A stretch of DNA of 6,050 nucleotides, taken from the NCBI GenBank assembly GCA_900767385.1, contig CAAFYY010000093.1:1-6050 (forward strand), given 5' to 3'. Positions 1 through 6,019 of the stretch are shown piece by piece. The first letter of the stretch is position 1. Each line of letters opens with the position of its first letter. The notes beneath the pieces were generated by a model. It saw only the letters and a program-made list of their open reading frames with translations. It was not told the DNA's origin and ran no database searches. The position numbers were made by a program, and so were the translations under genes. The DNA comes from Bacteroidales bacterium. GTDB lineage: Bacteria > Bacteroidota > Bacteroidia > Bacteroidales > Paludibacteraceae.

Positions 1-563
1 AAAAGAAGGAGTATCATCTTCACGACGCCTCCCAGACCGGCACTCCAGACACCTCCAAACAAAACGAATATCAGCATGGTGGCCGCAGAGAAGACGGCTG
101 CGGCGACAAAGGAAATATGAAAGAGGGTGGTGAGTATGGCTGACAGCGAAAGCACCTGTGCCACCACGCTCAAGAAGATACCGGTTGCGCAGAGGGTAGA
201 GGAGAGCATCTCCAGTTTGCGGCCGAAGACGTTGCGCGTCACCTCTGTCACCGTCGTGCAACCGCTTCCTCTCAATGCCGGAGCATAGGGAAGGGCGAGA
301 ATCAAACAGCCGATGGCTGCTCCGAGGGTAAACCACCAAGAGGAGAAACCAAAGGAGAAAGCCAGTTGGGAGGTGCCTATCGTGCTTTGTCCGCCGATGA
401 GTGTGCCCAAGATGATGCCGCCTACAACCCAACTACCCGCCTTACCGCTGGAATGCGACCAGTCGGAACCGCTCTTCACCTTTCGGGCAGAGAGGATACC
501 TATTGTTTCAATGGCCACAATGGAGGCCACGATACCAACGATATGAAACGGAGATAGTTGCAT
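1..563 (-). CDS. Sodium:solute symporter family transporter, N-terminal part (runs off left edge)
   Basis: This is an inner-membrane secondary transporter that probably couples solute uptake to a sodium gradient; the substrate cannot be told. The minus strand is open from the ATG at 563 to base 1, giving 187 residues without a stop. Hydrophobic segments lie at about residues 5-24, 46-66, 71-94, 120-147 and 150-170. Family-like stretches are the glycine-rich SGKAGSWVVGG (39-49), GTLIGGQSTIGTSQLAF (53-69), SSWWFTLGAAIGC (74-86), and GGVWSAGLGGVVKM (170-183), which resembles the GG...D..Q region of SSS transporters. Full-length members are usually about 450-550 residues, so well over half is missing because the window ends, not because the gene is broken. 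It lies downstream of a terminator-like hairpin (586-624) and has no clear TAnnTTTG box or Shine-Dalgarno of its own, so its promoter is unresolved. I am fairly sure of the family and unsure of the substrate. Confidence 0.85.
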   Translation of the reverse strand, partial: MQLSPFHIVGIVASIVAIETIGILSARKVKSGSDWSHSSGKAGSWVVGGIILGTLIGGQSTIGTSQLAFSFGFSSWWFTLGAAIGCLILALPYAPALRGSGCTTVTEVTRNVFGRKLEMLSSTLCATGIFLSVVAQVLSLSAILTTLFHISFVAAAVFSAATMLIFVLFGGVWSAGLGGVVKMILLL

Positions 564-585
564 TTGATGAGTTGGAGAACCTGTT

Positions 586-624
586 AAAAAACACCAAAAA
601 CCTCATACGGAGAGTCGTATGAGG
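586..624 (-). terminator. Rho-independent-type terminator after the lipoprotein gene
   Basis: A perfect 9-bp stem is formed by CCTCATACG (601-609) and CGTATGAGG (616-624) with a 6-nt loop. Read on the minus strand it is followed by five T (600-596), four other bases, then six T (591-586). The T tracts lie only on the minus-strand exit side, so it acts on transcription coming from the lipoprotein gene, whose stop is 31 nt upstream. It separates the porin operon from the symporter gene. The broken T tract and modest stem GC content leave room for read-through. Confidence 0.75.
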
Positions 625-655
625 CTTAGGTGGTATAGAGTGTAAACCGATGGGC

Positions 656-1123
656 TTACCACATCAATACAAGACGGAAATTCATTTCGCCTGGAGCGTC
701 GTCGGCAAAGTCGCTATGTGTTACATAGATGGCTACGCTGCCAATAGCATAGTCGAAATCTACGGTTGTTGTCCAATAGTTGCCTTCTGTGTCCTGTTTG
801 TGACGAACGTATGGAAGGATGATTTGTGAGTTGTTGATTTCATGGTAGCAGAGTACAAGACCGCTGTTGTAGATGAAATCGGTGATTTCTGGAACGTCAA
901 ACAAAGCCTGATAATAGTTGTTCTGGTTGTTGTTGTCGGCATATTCCACCCATGCATTGGCTGGAACTGTCAAGTTGATGATTTTCCAGTTTGTTCCTTC
1001 GCCAGCAGGACCTTGTGGACCTTGAGGACCAACAGGACCTTGTGGTCCGCGGGTGCCGATGCAAGACGTTAACGCAAAGAACAAAAGTACTAATGGGAGT
1101 AATACTTTTCTTGTTTTTGTCAT
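656..1123 (-). CDS. Small lipoprotein with collagen-like Gly-X-Y repeats
   Basis: This is a 155-residue envelope lipoprotein of unknown function. Residues 1-20 are a lipoprotein signal peptide: basic N-terminus (K3, R5, K6), a leucine-rich core at 7-18, and the lipobox LTSC with the lipidated cysteine at 21. Directly after it, residues 23-43 form six consecutive Gly-X-Y triplets rich in proline and glutamine (GTR, GPQ, GPV, GPQ, GPQ, GPA). The remaining roughly 110 residues are rich in aromatic and beta-prone residues and look like a small globular beta domain, with NNQNNYYQALFDVPEI near its start and ending in FRLVLMW. No acidic surface-export signal follows the cysteine, so a periplasm-facing anchor is as likely as surface display. 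It starts 23 nt after the solute-binding gene with no TAnnTTTG box between, so it is probably the last gene of the porin operon. I recognise the architecture, not a named family. Confidence 0.9.
   Translation of the reverse strand: MTKTRKVLLPLVLLFFALTSCIGTRGPQGPVGPQGPQGPAGEGTNWKIINLTVPANAWVEYADNNNQNNYYQALFDVPEITDFIYNSGLVLCYHEINNSQIILPYVRHKQDTEGNYWTTTVDFDYAIGSVAIYVTHSDFADDAPGEMNFRLVLMW
995..1057 (-). repeat. In-frame 9-nt repeat tract coding collagen-like Gly-X-Y triplets
   Basis: The tract encodes residues 23-43 of the lipoprotein. It is built from near-repeats of the GGTCC/GGACC type that code for Gly-Pro-X, visible on the plus strand as recurring AGGACC and TGGTCC units. The repeats stay in frame, so gain or loss of a 9-nt unit would lengthen or shorten the collagen-like stalk by one triplet without breaking the gene. 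Whether it varies in length cannot be seen from one sequence. Confidence 0.75.
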
Positions 1124-1146
1124 AGTGATATAGTTTTATTGATTAA

Positions 1147-1995
1147 TTATTTTCTTTTCTTCTTCTTATTAGACTGACTGTTCGTGAAATAGTTTGTCAT
1201 GAGCTGAGAATAATCGTTAGTTTCTTTGAAACGCTCCATCCAATAGTCCACGAGATCGGAGAGCGTTGCACGATAATCCTCAACAATCCAACTCATTGGC
1301 TGCTGAACACCTAATGGCAACGAAGCAAAGAGTTCCGGATGACGTTTGGTGAGAATGAAGGCTGTTCGCTCATCGGTGATGAAGTAATCAATCTCCTTGT
1401 TCAGGGTGAGGATTGCAAGACTGTCGATGCCGACCCCCTTGTTGGCCTCGTTGAGGACGATTTCGATGCCGGCTTCATCCACCAGATGTTTCATCTGTGC
1501 TTTGTAAGGGGAGTGCTCCTCAATCCATATCGTTGCTGAATCAAGGTCCAATACTGACGATGGAATCTTGTTGTCTACGCGTTGAATCAGTTGTGGGGCC
1601 GACTCGTAGACAGGTATTGAGAGCTTGTGATGGTGCTTCATCTCCATCGTCGTTGGAACTGGCGTGGCAATGATGTTGCATTTCATCTCGTTGAATGCGT
1701 GGAGGCATTCGTACCAACTGGGGTAGACTGCAATGTTGACGGCAGCTTTGTTGTCGATGGAGAAATGTCGGATGGCATCAATGGCAAACGGATTGGTCAG
1801 TGTGTCTCCTTCTGCTGTTATCTTGCCCACAACGCCCACCACAATGGCTTCAATCTTTTTCTCTGTATCGTTGGCCCTATGGCGGTGGTAGCGGATGGCC
1901 ACGATGATAACCCAGACTGCTATGATGAGCATGGCTACCATCAGGATATGACGGAGCAGTCGAAGCAGTTGTCTTGGCGGAATGAGGTATTTCAT
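1147..1995 (-). CDS. Membrane-anchored MltF-like solute-binding domain protein without a transglycosylase domain
   Basis: The 282-residue product has a basic N-terminus (R8, R12, R15), one membrane helix at about 16-34, a basic stop-transfer stretch (RYHRHR, 35-40), and a large domain from about 48 to the C-terminus that would lie in the periplasm. That domain resembles a family-3 solute-binding fold as in the N-terminal half of lytic transglycosylase MltF: the opening VGVVG (53-57), a middle NIIATPVPTT (107-116), IPVYESAPQLIQR (127-139), an SPYKAQMKHLVDEAGI segment, then EIDYFITDERTA and a closing QQPMSWIVEDY. MltF is about 500 residues and continues into a catalytic SLT domain; this protein ends at KKKKRK instead. 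I chose the ATG at 1995 over an upstream in-frame TTG at 2004 because ATG gives a normal N-terminus and sits 18 nt after the porin stop. The ligand is unknown. Membrane-tethered sensing or binding is inferred. Confidence 0.8.
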   Translation of the reverse strand: MKYLIPPRQLLRLLRHILMVAMLIIAVWVIIVAIRYHRHRANDTEKKIEAIVVGVVGKITAEGDTLTNPFAIDAIRHFSIDNKAAVNIAVYPSWYECLHAFNEMKCNIIATPVPTTMEMKHHHKLSIPVYESAPQLIQRVDNKIPSSVLDLDSATIWIEEHSPYKAQMKHLVDEAGIEIVLNEANKGVGIDSLAILTLNKEIDYFITDERTAFILTKRHPELFASLPLGVQQPMSWIVEDYRATLSDLVDYWMERFKETNDYSQLMTNYFTNSQSNKKKKRK

Positions 1996-2013
1996 GACGT
2001 GCAATTCTTGGGG

Positions 2014-3960
2014 TTAATCGTAGAACGTCCACGACAGGCCGAAGTGGAATGTCGTTGGGTTCAACGGGTAGTCAGGCATTGAGAAGTATTGTCTGTTGCC
2101 AAAGAGCTTCTGGTTCCAGTTGGTCACCAAAGCGAAGAAACGGGCGCGTTTCAGGTGGAAGGTGACATAGGCATTCATTTCGGGATAGTTGCCTATCTTC
2201 GTCTCATGCTGGTTGTAGAACAAACCGCTGGCGGCCATATAGGATGGTGCGTAGTAGGCGGTGTGGTAACGGCAGGAGACACCCAGTTGCATCGATAAGA
2301 CCTTGAAGAACTTGTCCATATAATAAAATGAACTGTAGACCGCTACCAACGGAATAGGCATGACTGCTTCGTTGCTCGTGGTCTGCAACACTGCCTGATT
2401 GTCCAAGTGAAATTTCCATAAACGGACATTGATTTTGGCATCGATAGCAAGAATCTGCACATTGCCAACAAACTGTTCTGGGGTAGCTTTCTCGTTGATG
2501 AAAACAGGATTAGTCAGGTTGGCAAAAGCGGCTCCTATGGAGATATCTCGCTTCGGCAAGGCGATGCGGCCACCGGCACGAAACTCAAGGTTGGCTGTGA
2601 AATCGTTGTCCCAACGGAAATGGTTGGATTGGTAGTGTTTGAGGAAATAATCGACCGTTGAGCGCTCAAAAGAGGCGTTGGCAGCAATCATCAGTGGCTC
2701 CTGCTTGATCTTGAGATCGGTGGTGAGGTCGCCTCCCAAGACAAACTCGCCAGCTCTTGGTCCAATCAAATCGATCTTGCCGTTGATGTCGAACTTCACC
2801 CATTTGCCTTCGTGACGAGAGATCGTTGCACCGACACGCAGGTGGTTCTCGTTCAAGCCGAAGAACTTGAGCGTATCAGACAGAACGTCGTAGCGGCGAA
2901 GTTCATGCTCCACATACGCTGAGAGTCCGAAACCGACTTTCTTCATGAATTTCTCTTCCAAAACGACAGCAAAAGTGTTGCGCAAAGAGCCATAGCGGAT
3001 AGAATCGTTGGTGGCGTTTTCGAAATAATAGGTTTCGTCGTAGAAATTCGGAGTGATGGTTTTCTCCTTGAATTGACGTCGTATGCCATCGTAGCGCAAC
3101 GTATGTACGAACGAGGTGACAGGAACGAAATCCTTCACGATAGAATCGTTGTCCAGTTTTCTGTCTTTGTAAATGCCGAGGCTATAACGGTGGTTGAGGA
3201 ATACGATATTATTTCTGTATTTCGAATAGGCGTTGCCGTTGAAATTAGTCGGGATGTTGTACGAACGGAAAGAACCTCCGATTTCTTCGGGATGAAGCAC
3301 GTAGGTTGTATCGCTGATGCCGCCGTTCTCGTAGTTCTTATGGTTGTTGAACATCAGCATGAAGTTGAACGCATACTGCTTGCCGCTGTAGGAAGCGAAC
3401 AGACCGCCGTTGAAGGCGCGTGCCGTCTGGTTGGCATATTGTCCGCGGGCATAGATGAGGTTGCTGAGACCACCGAGGTTCAGATGGCGGTTGACATTCA
3501 TTGTGAACAAGGCGTGGAGATAATCCTCCTCGTGATATTTCGGTACGGACGAGTGCCACACCAACTCGGCATACGGTTGTTTTGTGTCGTAGTAGCGAAC
3601 GTTGGTCGGAGTAATCAGGTAGGGGGAGTAGGCGTCGGAGAACATGCTTCCCGACAAAGCTTTCCTGTCGAAGTAAACCTTGCTTTGAAGTTGCGAACCG
3701 AGGTTGCCGTTCCAAGACGAAGCGATGGAGTAGTTGTTGACCGCATTTCGGTCCTGATAACTCACGATTGCCGTGTCAACAGGGACGGTGTCGGCAATAG
3801 CCAAACGCTCATTGATGGTGAAAGCGCGCACATAAGTTGTTGCCTTTTTGCCCCAGGAAAGTGCCGTTGTCGGATTCCCGTCGGGGTCAAGGTAACTCGC
3901 CTGAGCCCATAACGTGATGTGGCACAGGAGAATAAAGAAAATTGTCAATATGCGCTTCAT
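2014..3960 (-). CDS. Putative outer-membrane porin (Bacteroidetes Porin_10-like)
   Basis: This 648-residue product is probably an outer-membrane beta-barrel that lets small solutes cross; its selectivity is unknown. Residues 1-21 form a classical signal peptide: K2 R3, a hydrophobic core at 4-17, and the cleavage site AQA at 19-21. The mature part alternates polar and aromatic residues throughout, as in a barrel with many strands. It carries stretches I associate with Bacteroidetes putative porins: NGNLGSQLQSKVYFDRK at 84-100, TKQPYAELVWHS, TMNVNRHLNLGG, and YARGQYANQTARAFNGGLFASY. It ends in FHFGLSWTFYD, an aromatic-rich terminal strand suited to barrel assembly. The length fits the family. 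It is the first gene of a three-gene minus-strand operon, followed after 18 nt by a membrane-anchored binding-domain protein. A TAnnTTTG promoter box lies only five bases before its ATG. The family assignment comes from remembered sequence resemblance. Confidence 0.88.
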   Translation of the reverse strand: MKRILTIFFILLCHITLWAQASYLDPDGNPTTALSWGKKATTYVRAFTINERLAIADTVPVDTAIVSYQDRNAVNNYSIASSWNGNLGSQLQSKVYFDRKALSGSMFSDAYSPYLITPTNVRYYDTKQPYAELVWHSSVPKYHEEDYLHALFTMNVNRHLNLGGLSNLIYARGQYANQTARAFNGGLFASYSGKQYAFNFMLMFNNHKNYENGGISDTTYVLHPEEIGGSFRSYNIPTNFNGNAYSKYRNNIVFLNHRYSLGIYKDRKLDNDSIVKDFVPVTSFVHTLRYDGIRRQFKEKTITPNFYDETYYFENATNDSIRYGSLRNTFAVVLEEKFMKKVGFGLSAYVEHELRRYDVLSDTLKFFGLNENHLRVGATISRHEGKWVKFDINGKIDLIGPRAGEFVLGGDLTTDLKIKQEPLMIAANASFERSTVDYFLKHYQSNHFRWDNDFTANLEFRAGGRIALPKRDISIGAAFANLTNPVFINEKATPEQFVGNVQILAIDAKINVRLWKFHLDNQAVLQTTSNEAVMPIPLVAVYSSFYYMDKFFKVLSMQLGVSCRYHTAYYAPSYMAASGLFYNQHETKIGNYPEMNAYVTFHLKRARFFALVTNWNQKLFGNRQYFSMPDYPLNPTTFHFGLSWTFYD

Positions 3961-3965
3961 GTTCG

Positions 3966-3973
3966 CAAAGATA
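3966..3973 (-). promoter_or_regulatory. Candidate -7 promoter box of the porin operon
   Basis: On the minus strand this reads TATCTTTG, an exact match to the Bacteroidetes -7 consensus TAnnTTTG. Only five bases separate it from the porin ATG at 3960, so transcription would start at or within a few bases of the start codon, giving a leaderless or nearly leaderless mRNA. No TTTG -33 element is seen at the usual distance upstream. The box could be a chance match in an AT-rich region, although it lies in the correct orientation in a divergent promoter region. Confidence 0.5.
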
Positions 3974-3978
3974 ATGCT

Positions 3979-4006
3979 TTTGTTTCTAATTTTTCTCCTA
4001 CTTTTG
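3979..4006 (+). promoter_or_regulatory. Candidate promoter of the nitrilase-family gene
   Basis: The sequence TACTTTTG at 3999-4006 matches the Bacteroidetes -7 consensus TAnnTTTG, and TTTG at 3979-3982 can serve as the -33 element with a 16-nt gap, slightly short of the more usual spacing. This predicts a leader of roughly 50-55 nt before the ATG at 4067. A weak purine-rich AAAGG at 4053-4057 lies nine bases before the start. The -7 box partly overlaps a small palindrome, CTAC-TTTT-GTAG (3998-4009), probably by chance. Confidence 0.55.
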
Positions 4007-4066
4007 TAGCAAAGAAAAAACTTTTCAAAATTGTCGATTTTACTAAGAATATAAAGGTAGAAAAAT

Positions 4067-4840
4067 ATGAAGATTTCGTTGATTCAACAAGAGATTGTGT
4101 GGGGTGACAAGGAACATAATATCCGCACCTTCTCTGCCGTCGTAGAGTCGTTGTACGGCCAGACCGATGTCGTTGTCTTGCCAGAGATGTGGAGCACAGG
4201 ATTTAGTGTTGACAAACCATATCTTGCCGAGGATGAACAGGGAGAGGCATTCAACTGTGTTCGCCGTTGGGCCCGTGAGGGTAACTTCGCCGTTGCAGGC
4301 AGCATCATGGCCACCGATGGCACGAAAAGCACCAACCGCGGTTTCTTCTGTCAACCTGACGGCACGCTGACCACTGCCGACAAACGCCATCTGTTCATTG
4401 GAGATGAGCAACGCTATTTCTCACCGGGCGACCGCCATCTCGACGTCACTTTCCGTGGTGTGAAATTCCGCGTGCTGATTTGCTACGATCTCCGTTTCCC
4501 TGTTTGGAGTCGTAACGTCGGTGGCAACTCCTATGACGTGTTGATTTACACAGCCAACTGGCCTAAAGATCGTATTGAGGCTTGGGATACGCTGACCAAG
4601 GCGCGTGCGATGGAAAATCAGGCTTATGTCTGTGCCGTCAATGCGATTGGTGTAGATGGCTACCATGTCCACCATTGCGGACATTCCGTGTTGTTGGATC
4701 CTCGCGGTAATGTGCTGGTTGACTTTGAAGAAAATCAGACTGCCTGTAAGACTGGAGAGATTGATATGGAGAAACTGGACAAGGTGCGCAACCGCTTACC
4801 TTTCTGGCGTAGTGCCGACAGTTTCGAGATTCATCGTTAA
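4067..4840 (+). CDS. Nitrilase-superfamily amidase, YafV/Nit2 omega-amidase type
   Basis: This is a cytosolic carbon-nitrogen hydrolase of 257 residues, the usual length of the single-domain YafV/Nit2 branch. Characterised members hydrolyse omega-amides such as alpha-ketoglutaramate to the 2-oxoacid and ammonia, which recycles transamination by-products. The Glu-Lys-Cys catalytic triad is visible: E40 in VVLPEMWSTGF, K106 in ADKRHLFIGDEQ, and C139 in VLICYDLRFPVW, with a further conserved glutamate, E114, after the lysine. The ANWPKDR and KARAMENQAY segments downstream and the terminal FWRSADSFEI are also family-like. The ATG at 4067 gives an intact first strand (MKISLIQQEIVWGD) and sits after a weak AAAGG. 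It diverges from the porin operon, and its last 45 nt overlap the end of the convergent acetyltransferase gene. The amidase family is clear; omega-amidase is the best subgroup guess, with another small-amide substrate possible. Confidence 0.9.
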   Translation: MKISLIQQEIVWGDKEHNIRTFSAVVESLYGQTDVVVLPEMWSTGFSVDKPYLAEDEQGEAFNCVRRWAREGNFAVAGSIMATDGTKSTNRGFFCQPDGTLTTADKRHLFIGDEQRYFSPGDRHLDVTFRGVKFRVLICYDLRFPVWSRNVGGNSYDVLIYTANWPKDRIEAWDTLTKARAMENQAYVCAVNAIGVDGYHVHHCGHSVLLDPRGNVLVDFEENQTACKTGEIDMEKLDKVRNRLPFWRSADSFEIHR

Positions 4841-5365
4841 GACCGACACGTCGCGCCATTCCCCATCGCACCAGAGCCACTCTTTCAAGATGGCTTCTGA
4901 AATAAAACCGGCGTTGGAAAACGCTTTCAGTGAGCCTGTGTTGCTGTTGTCAACATAGGCCACTATTTTATGAAGACCAAAGTTTCTCAGAGCCTGGGGA
5001 ATCCATGTCTTGAGGACGACGGTGGCAATTCCCTGATTTTGGTACTGCGGAGCAATCATAATGCCAGCTTCGGCGCGGCGGTTGAGTAGATTCAGGTTGA
5101 AAAGTTCCACATAACCAAGAGATTCGCCAGTCTCGGTGTTGACGATGATAAGTTGCAGTTCGCCGCGTGTCAGAAAATCGTCACAACATTGAGAGATGTA
5201 GCGTTTCAGTGCATAACGACTCCTTGGCTCACGGTTGTCGGAACTCTGCCAGTGCGAAGCGTTGTTCTCCAATTGATAGAGAAACTCAAGGTCTGAGGGT
5301 TCCATAGCTCTCAGAATCAATTGTTCTCCAATAGGAAAACCGCTGTTTGTCTCGACTGCCTTCAT
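4796..5365 (-). CDS. GNAT-family N-acetyltransferase, RimJ/SpeG type
   Basis: This is a 189-residue cytosolic acetyl-CoA-dependent acetyltransferase. The opening beta strand and helix are visible in LILRAMEPSDLEFLYQLENN (16-35), followed by a W39-S41-S42 segment typical of this group. A central strand, ESLGYVELFNLNLLNRRAEAGIMI, leads into the acetyl-CoA pyrophosphate loop QYQNQGIA (107-114), which matches the Q/R-x-x-G-x-G/A signature. The C-terminal part has YVDNSNTGSLKAFSNAGF (137-154), containing the usual N-x-x-S-x-x-x-x-x-x-x-G-F pattern, then a W-x-x-G-E-W-R-D strand. The acceptor is unknown: polyamines, ribosomal protein N-termini and small amines are all possible. I chose the ATG at 5365 over an in-frame TTG at 5389 because the TTG lies inside the predicted -7 box. 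The gene ends within the convergent amidase gene, 45 nt before that gene's stop, with no terminator between them. Confidence 0.9.
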   Translation of the reverse strand: MKAVETNSGFPIGEQLILRAMEPSDLEFLYQLENNASHWQSSDNREPRSRYALKRYISQCCDDFLTRGELQLIIVNTETGESLGYVELFNLNLLNRRAEAGIMIAPQYQNQGIATVVLKTWIPQALRNFGLHKIVAYVDNSNTGSLKAFSNAGFISEAILKEWLWCDGEWRDVSVLTMNLETVGTTPER

Positions 5366-5386
5366 CTCTTGATAAATTTGAGAGTG

Positions 5387-5394
5387 CAAAGTTA
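5387..5394 (-). promoter_or_regulatory. Candidate -7 promoter box of the acetyltransferase gene
   Basis: On the minus strand this reads TAACTTTG, matching TAnnTTTG. It lies 21 nt upstream of the ATG at 5365, predicting a leader of roughly 15 nt. The only TTTG further upstream on this strand (5410-5407) is 12 nt away, too close for a standard -33 element. Its position argues against an alternative TTG start at 5389, which would fall inside the box. Confidence 0.55.
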
Positions 5395-5401
5395 ATCCAT
5401 T

Positions 5402-5431
5402 TTTGTCAAATGAGAAAATTTAGTATCTTTG
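5402..5431 (+). promoter_or_regulatory. Candidate promoter of the histidine kinase gene
   Basis: The -33 element TTTG (5402-5405) and the -7 element TATCTTTG (5424-5431) both match the Bacteroidetes housekeeping consensus, separated by 18 nt. This is the best-formed promoter in the window. The predicted leader before the ATG at 5468 is about 30 nt and has no clear Shine-Dalgarno. It lies back to back with the acetyltransferase promoter, whose -7 box ends seven bases from this -33 element. Confidence 0.65.
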
Positions 5432-5467
5432 TGTTGCATTTCAAGCACCATCAGAACCTAGCAATTC

Positions 5468-6019
5468 ATGAGTGATTCTATAAATACCAAAATGCGTTCT
5501 TATGCCGAGATTCCTTCGCGAAAGTACTCGATTAAGGAGATCGTTGTAGAGACGTTCATCCATTTGATGGCATGGGTAGTGCTGTATTGTCTGCCTGTCC
5601 TGTTGGCGCAATATCCGTCTCAAAGCCAACCTTCACCGCTGTTGCCATCGTACTTGAACTTAGTCTCTTGTATGGTGACGTTCTACCTGAATTATTTGTT
5701 GTTTATTCGTTTTTTTCTGTTCCGTCGGAAATATCACACATTTTATGTTGTCAATGTCGTTCTCGTTCTCACCCAGGTATTTGTACTCAGAGGTTTGTTA
5801 GTCGGCGCTCCCGGCTTTTTTCGGAATCTCGTTGGAGAAGAAACTACACCAAAGGATGTCTTTTTCTTCGATGTGATGATGATTCGCGACGGCGTGATAT
5901 TTGCCTTGACCGTATTGTTGAGCGTGTTGATGCGACTTGCCACCAAATGGCGTGAGACGGAGATGGCTCGACACGACGCGGAACAACGCCGTTTCCAAGC
6001 GGAACTGAGCAACTTGAAA
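5468..6019 (+). CDS. LytS/YehU-type sensor histidine kinase, N-terminal membrane part (cut by contig end)
   Basis: This is the sensor half of an inner-membrane two-component kinase. The frame is open from the ATG at 5468; residues 1-184 are genomic. Hydrophobic segments at about 28-47, 62-85, 92-112 and 137-158 give four membrane helices with short loops and no large periplasmic domain. A charged, coiled-coil-like linker follows (160-184), ending in FQAELSNLK. In kinases of the LytS/YehU/AlgZ type this linker runs directly into a QINPHFLFN motif that holds the phospho-acceptor histidine. Here the next ten codons read RSEEHTSELQ, which is translated Illumina adapter, so the histidine and ATPase domains are absent because the assembly ends, not because the gene is truncated. 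The partner is probably a LytTR response regulator just beyond the contig; that is inferred from family habit. An upstream promoter is visible at 5402-5431. Confidence 0.82.

Noticed and set aside
1149..1167. Purine-rich A/G run near the 3' end of the binding-domain gene as a frameshift site
   Set aside because: It simply encodes the lysine-rich tail KKKKRK, and a stop follows at once. No alternative frame continues into a domain.
1996..2004. Upstream TTG start for the binding-domain protein, adding three residues
   Set aside because: The ATG at 1995 follows immediately, gives a typical N-terminus, and keeps a normal 18-nt gap after the porin stop.
1627..2082. 151-codon plus-strand frame across the porin and binding-domain junction
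   Set aside because: It is antisense to two well-supported genes, its translation is histidine- and valine-rich without a domain, and there is no promoter box before it.
3073..3912. 279-codon open frame on the plus strand, antisense to the porin gene
   Set aside because: It lies wholly inside the porin gene, which has a signal peptide and barrel-like sequence. The antisense translation has no recognisable domain, and a long open complement is common in genes of this codon composition.
3998..4009. CTAC-TTTT-GTAG palindrome as an operator
   Set aside because: A 4-bp stem is too short to carry weight in AT-rich sequence, and its right arm is part of the promoter box itself.
3919..4107. 62-codon plus-strand frame spanning the divergent intergenic region
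   Set aside because: It overlaps the start of the porin gene and the start of the amidase gene out of frame, contains the promoter elements, and has no recognisable features.
5572..5955. 127-codon plus-strand frame inside the kinase gene
   Set aside because: It is a shifted frame of the kinase membrane region. The frame from 5468 has a good promoter, four hydrophobic helices and a proper linker.
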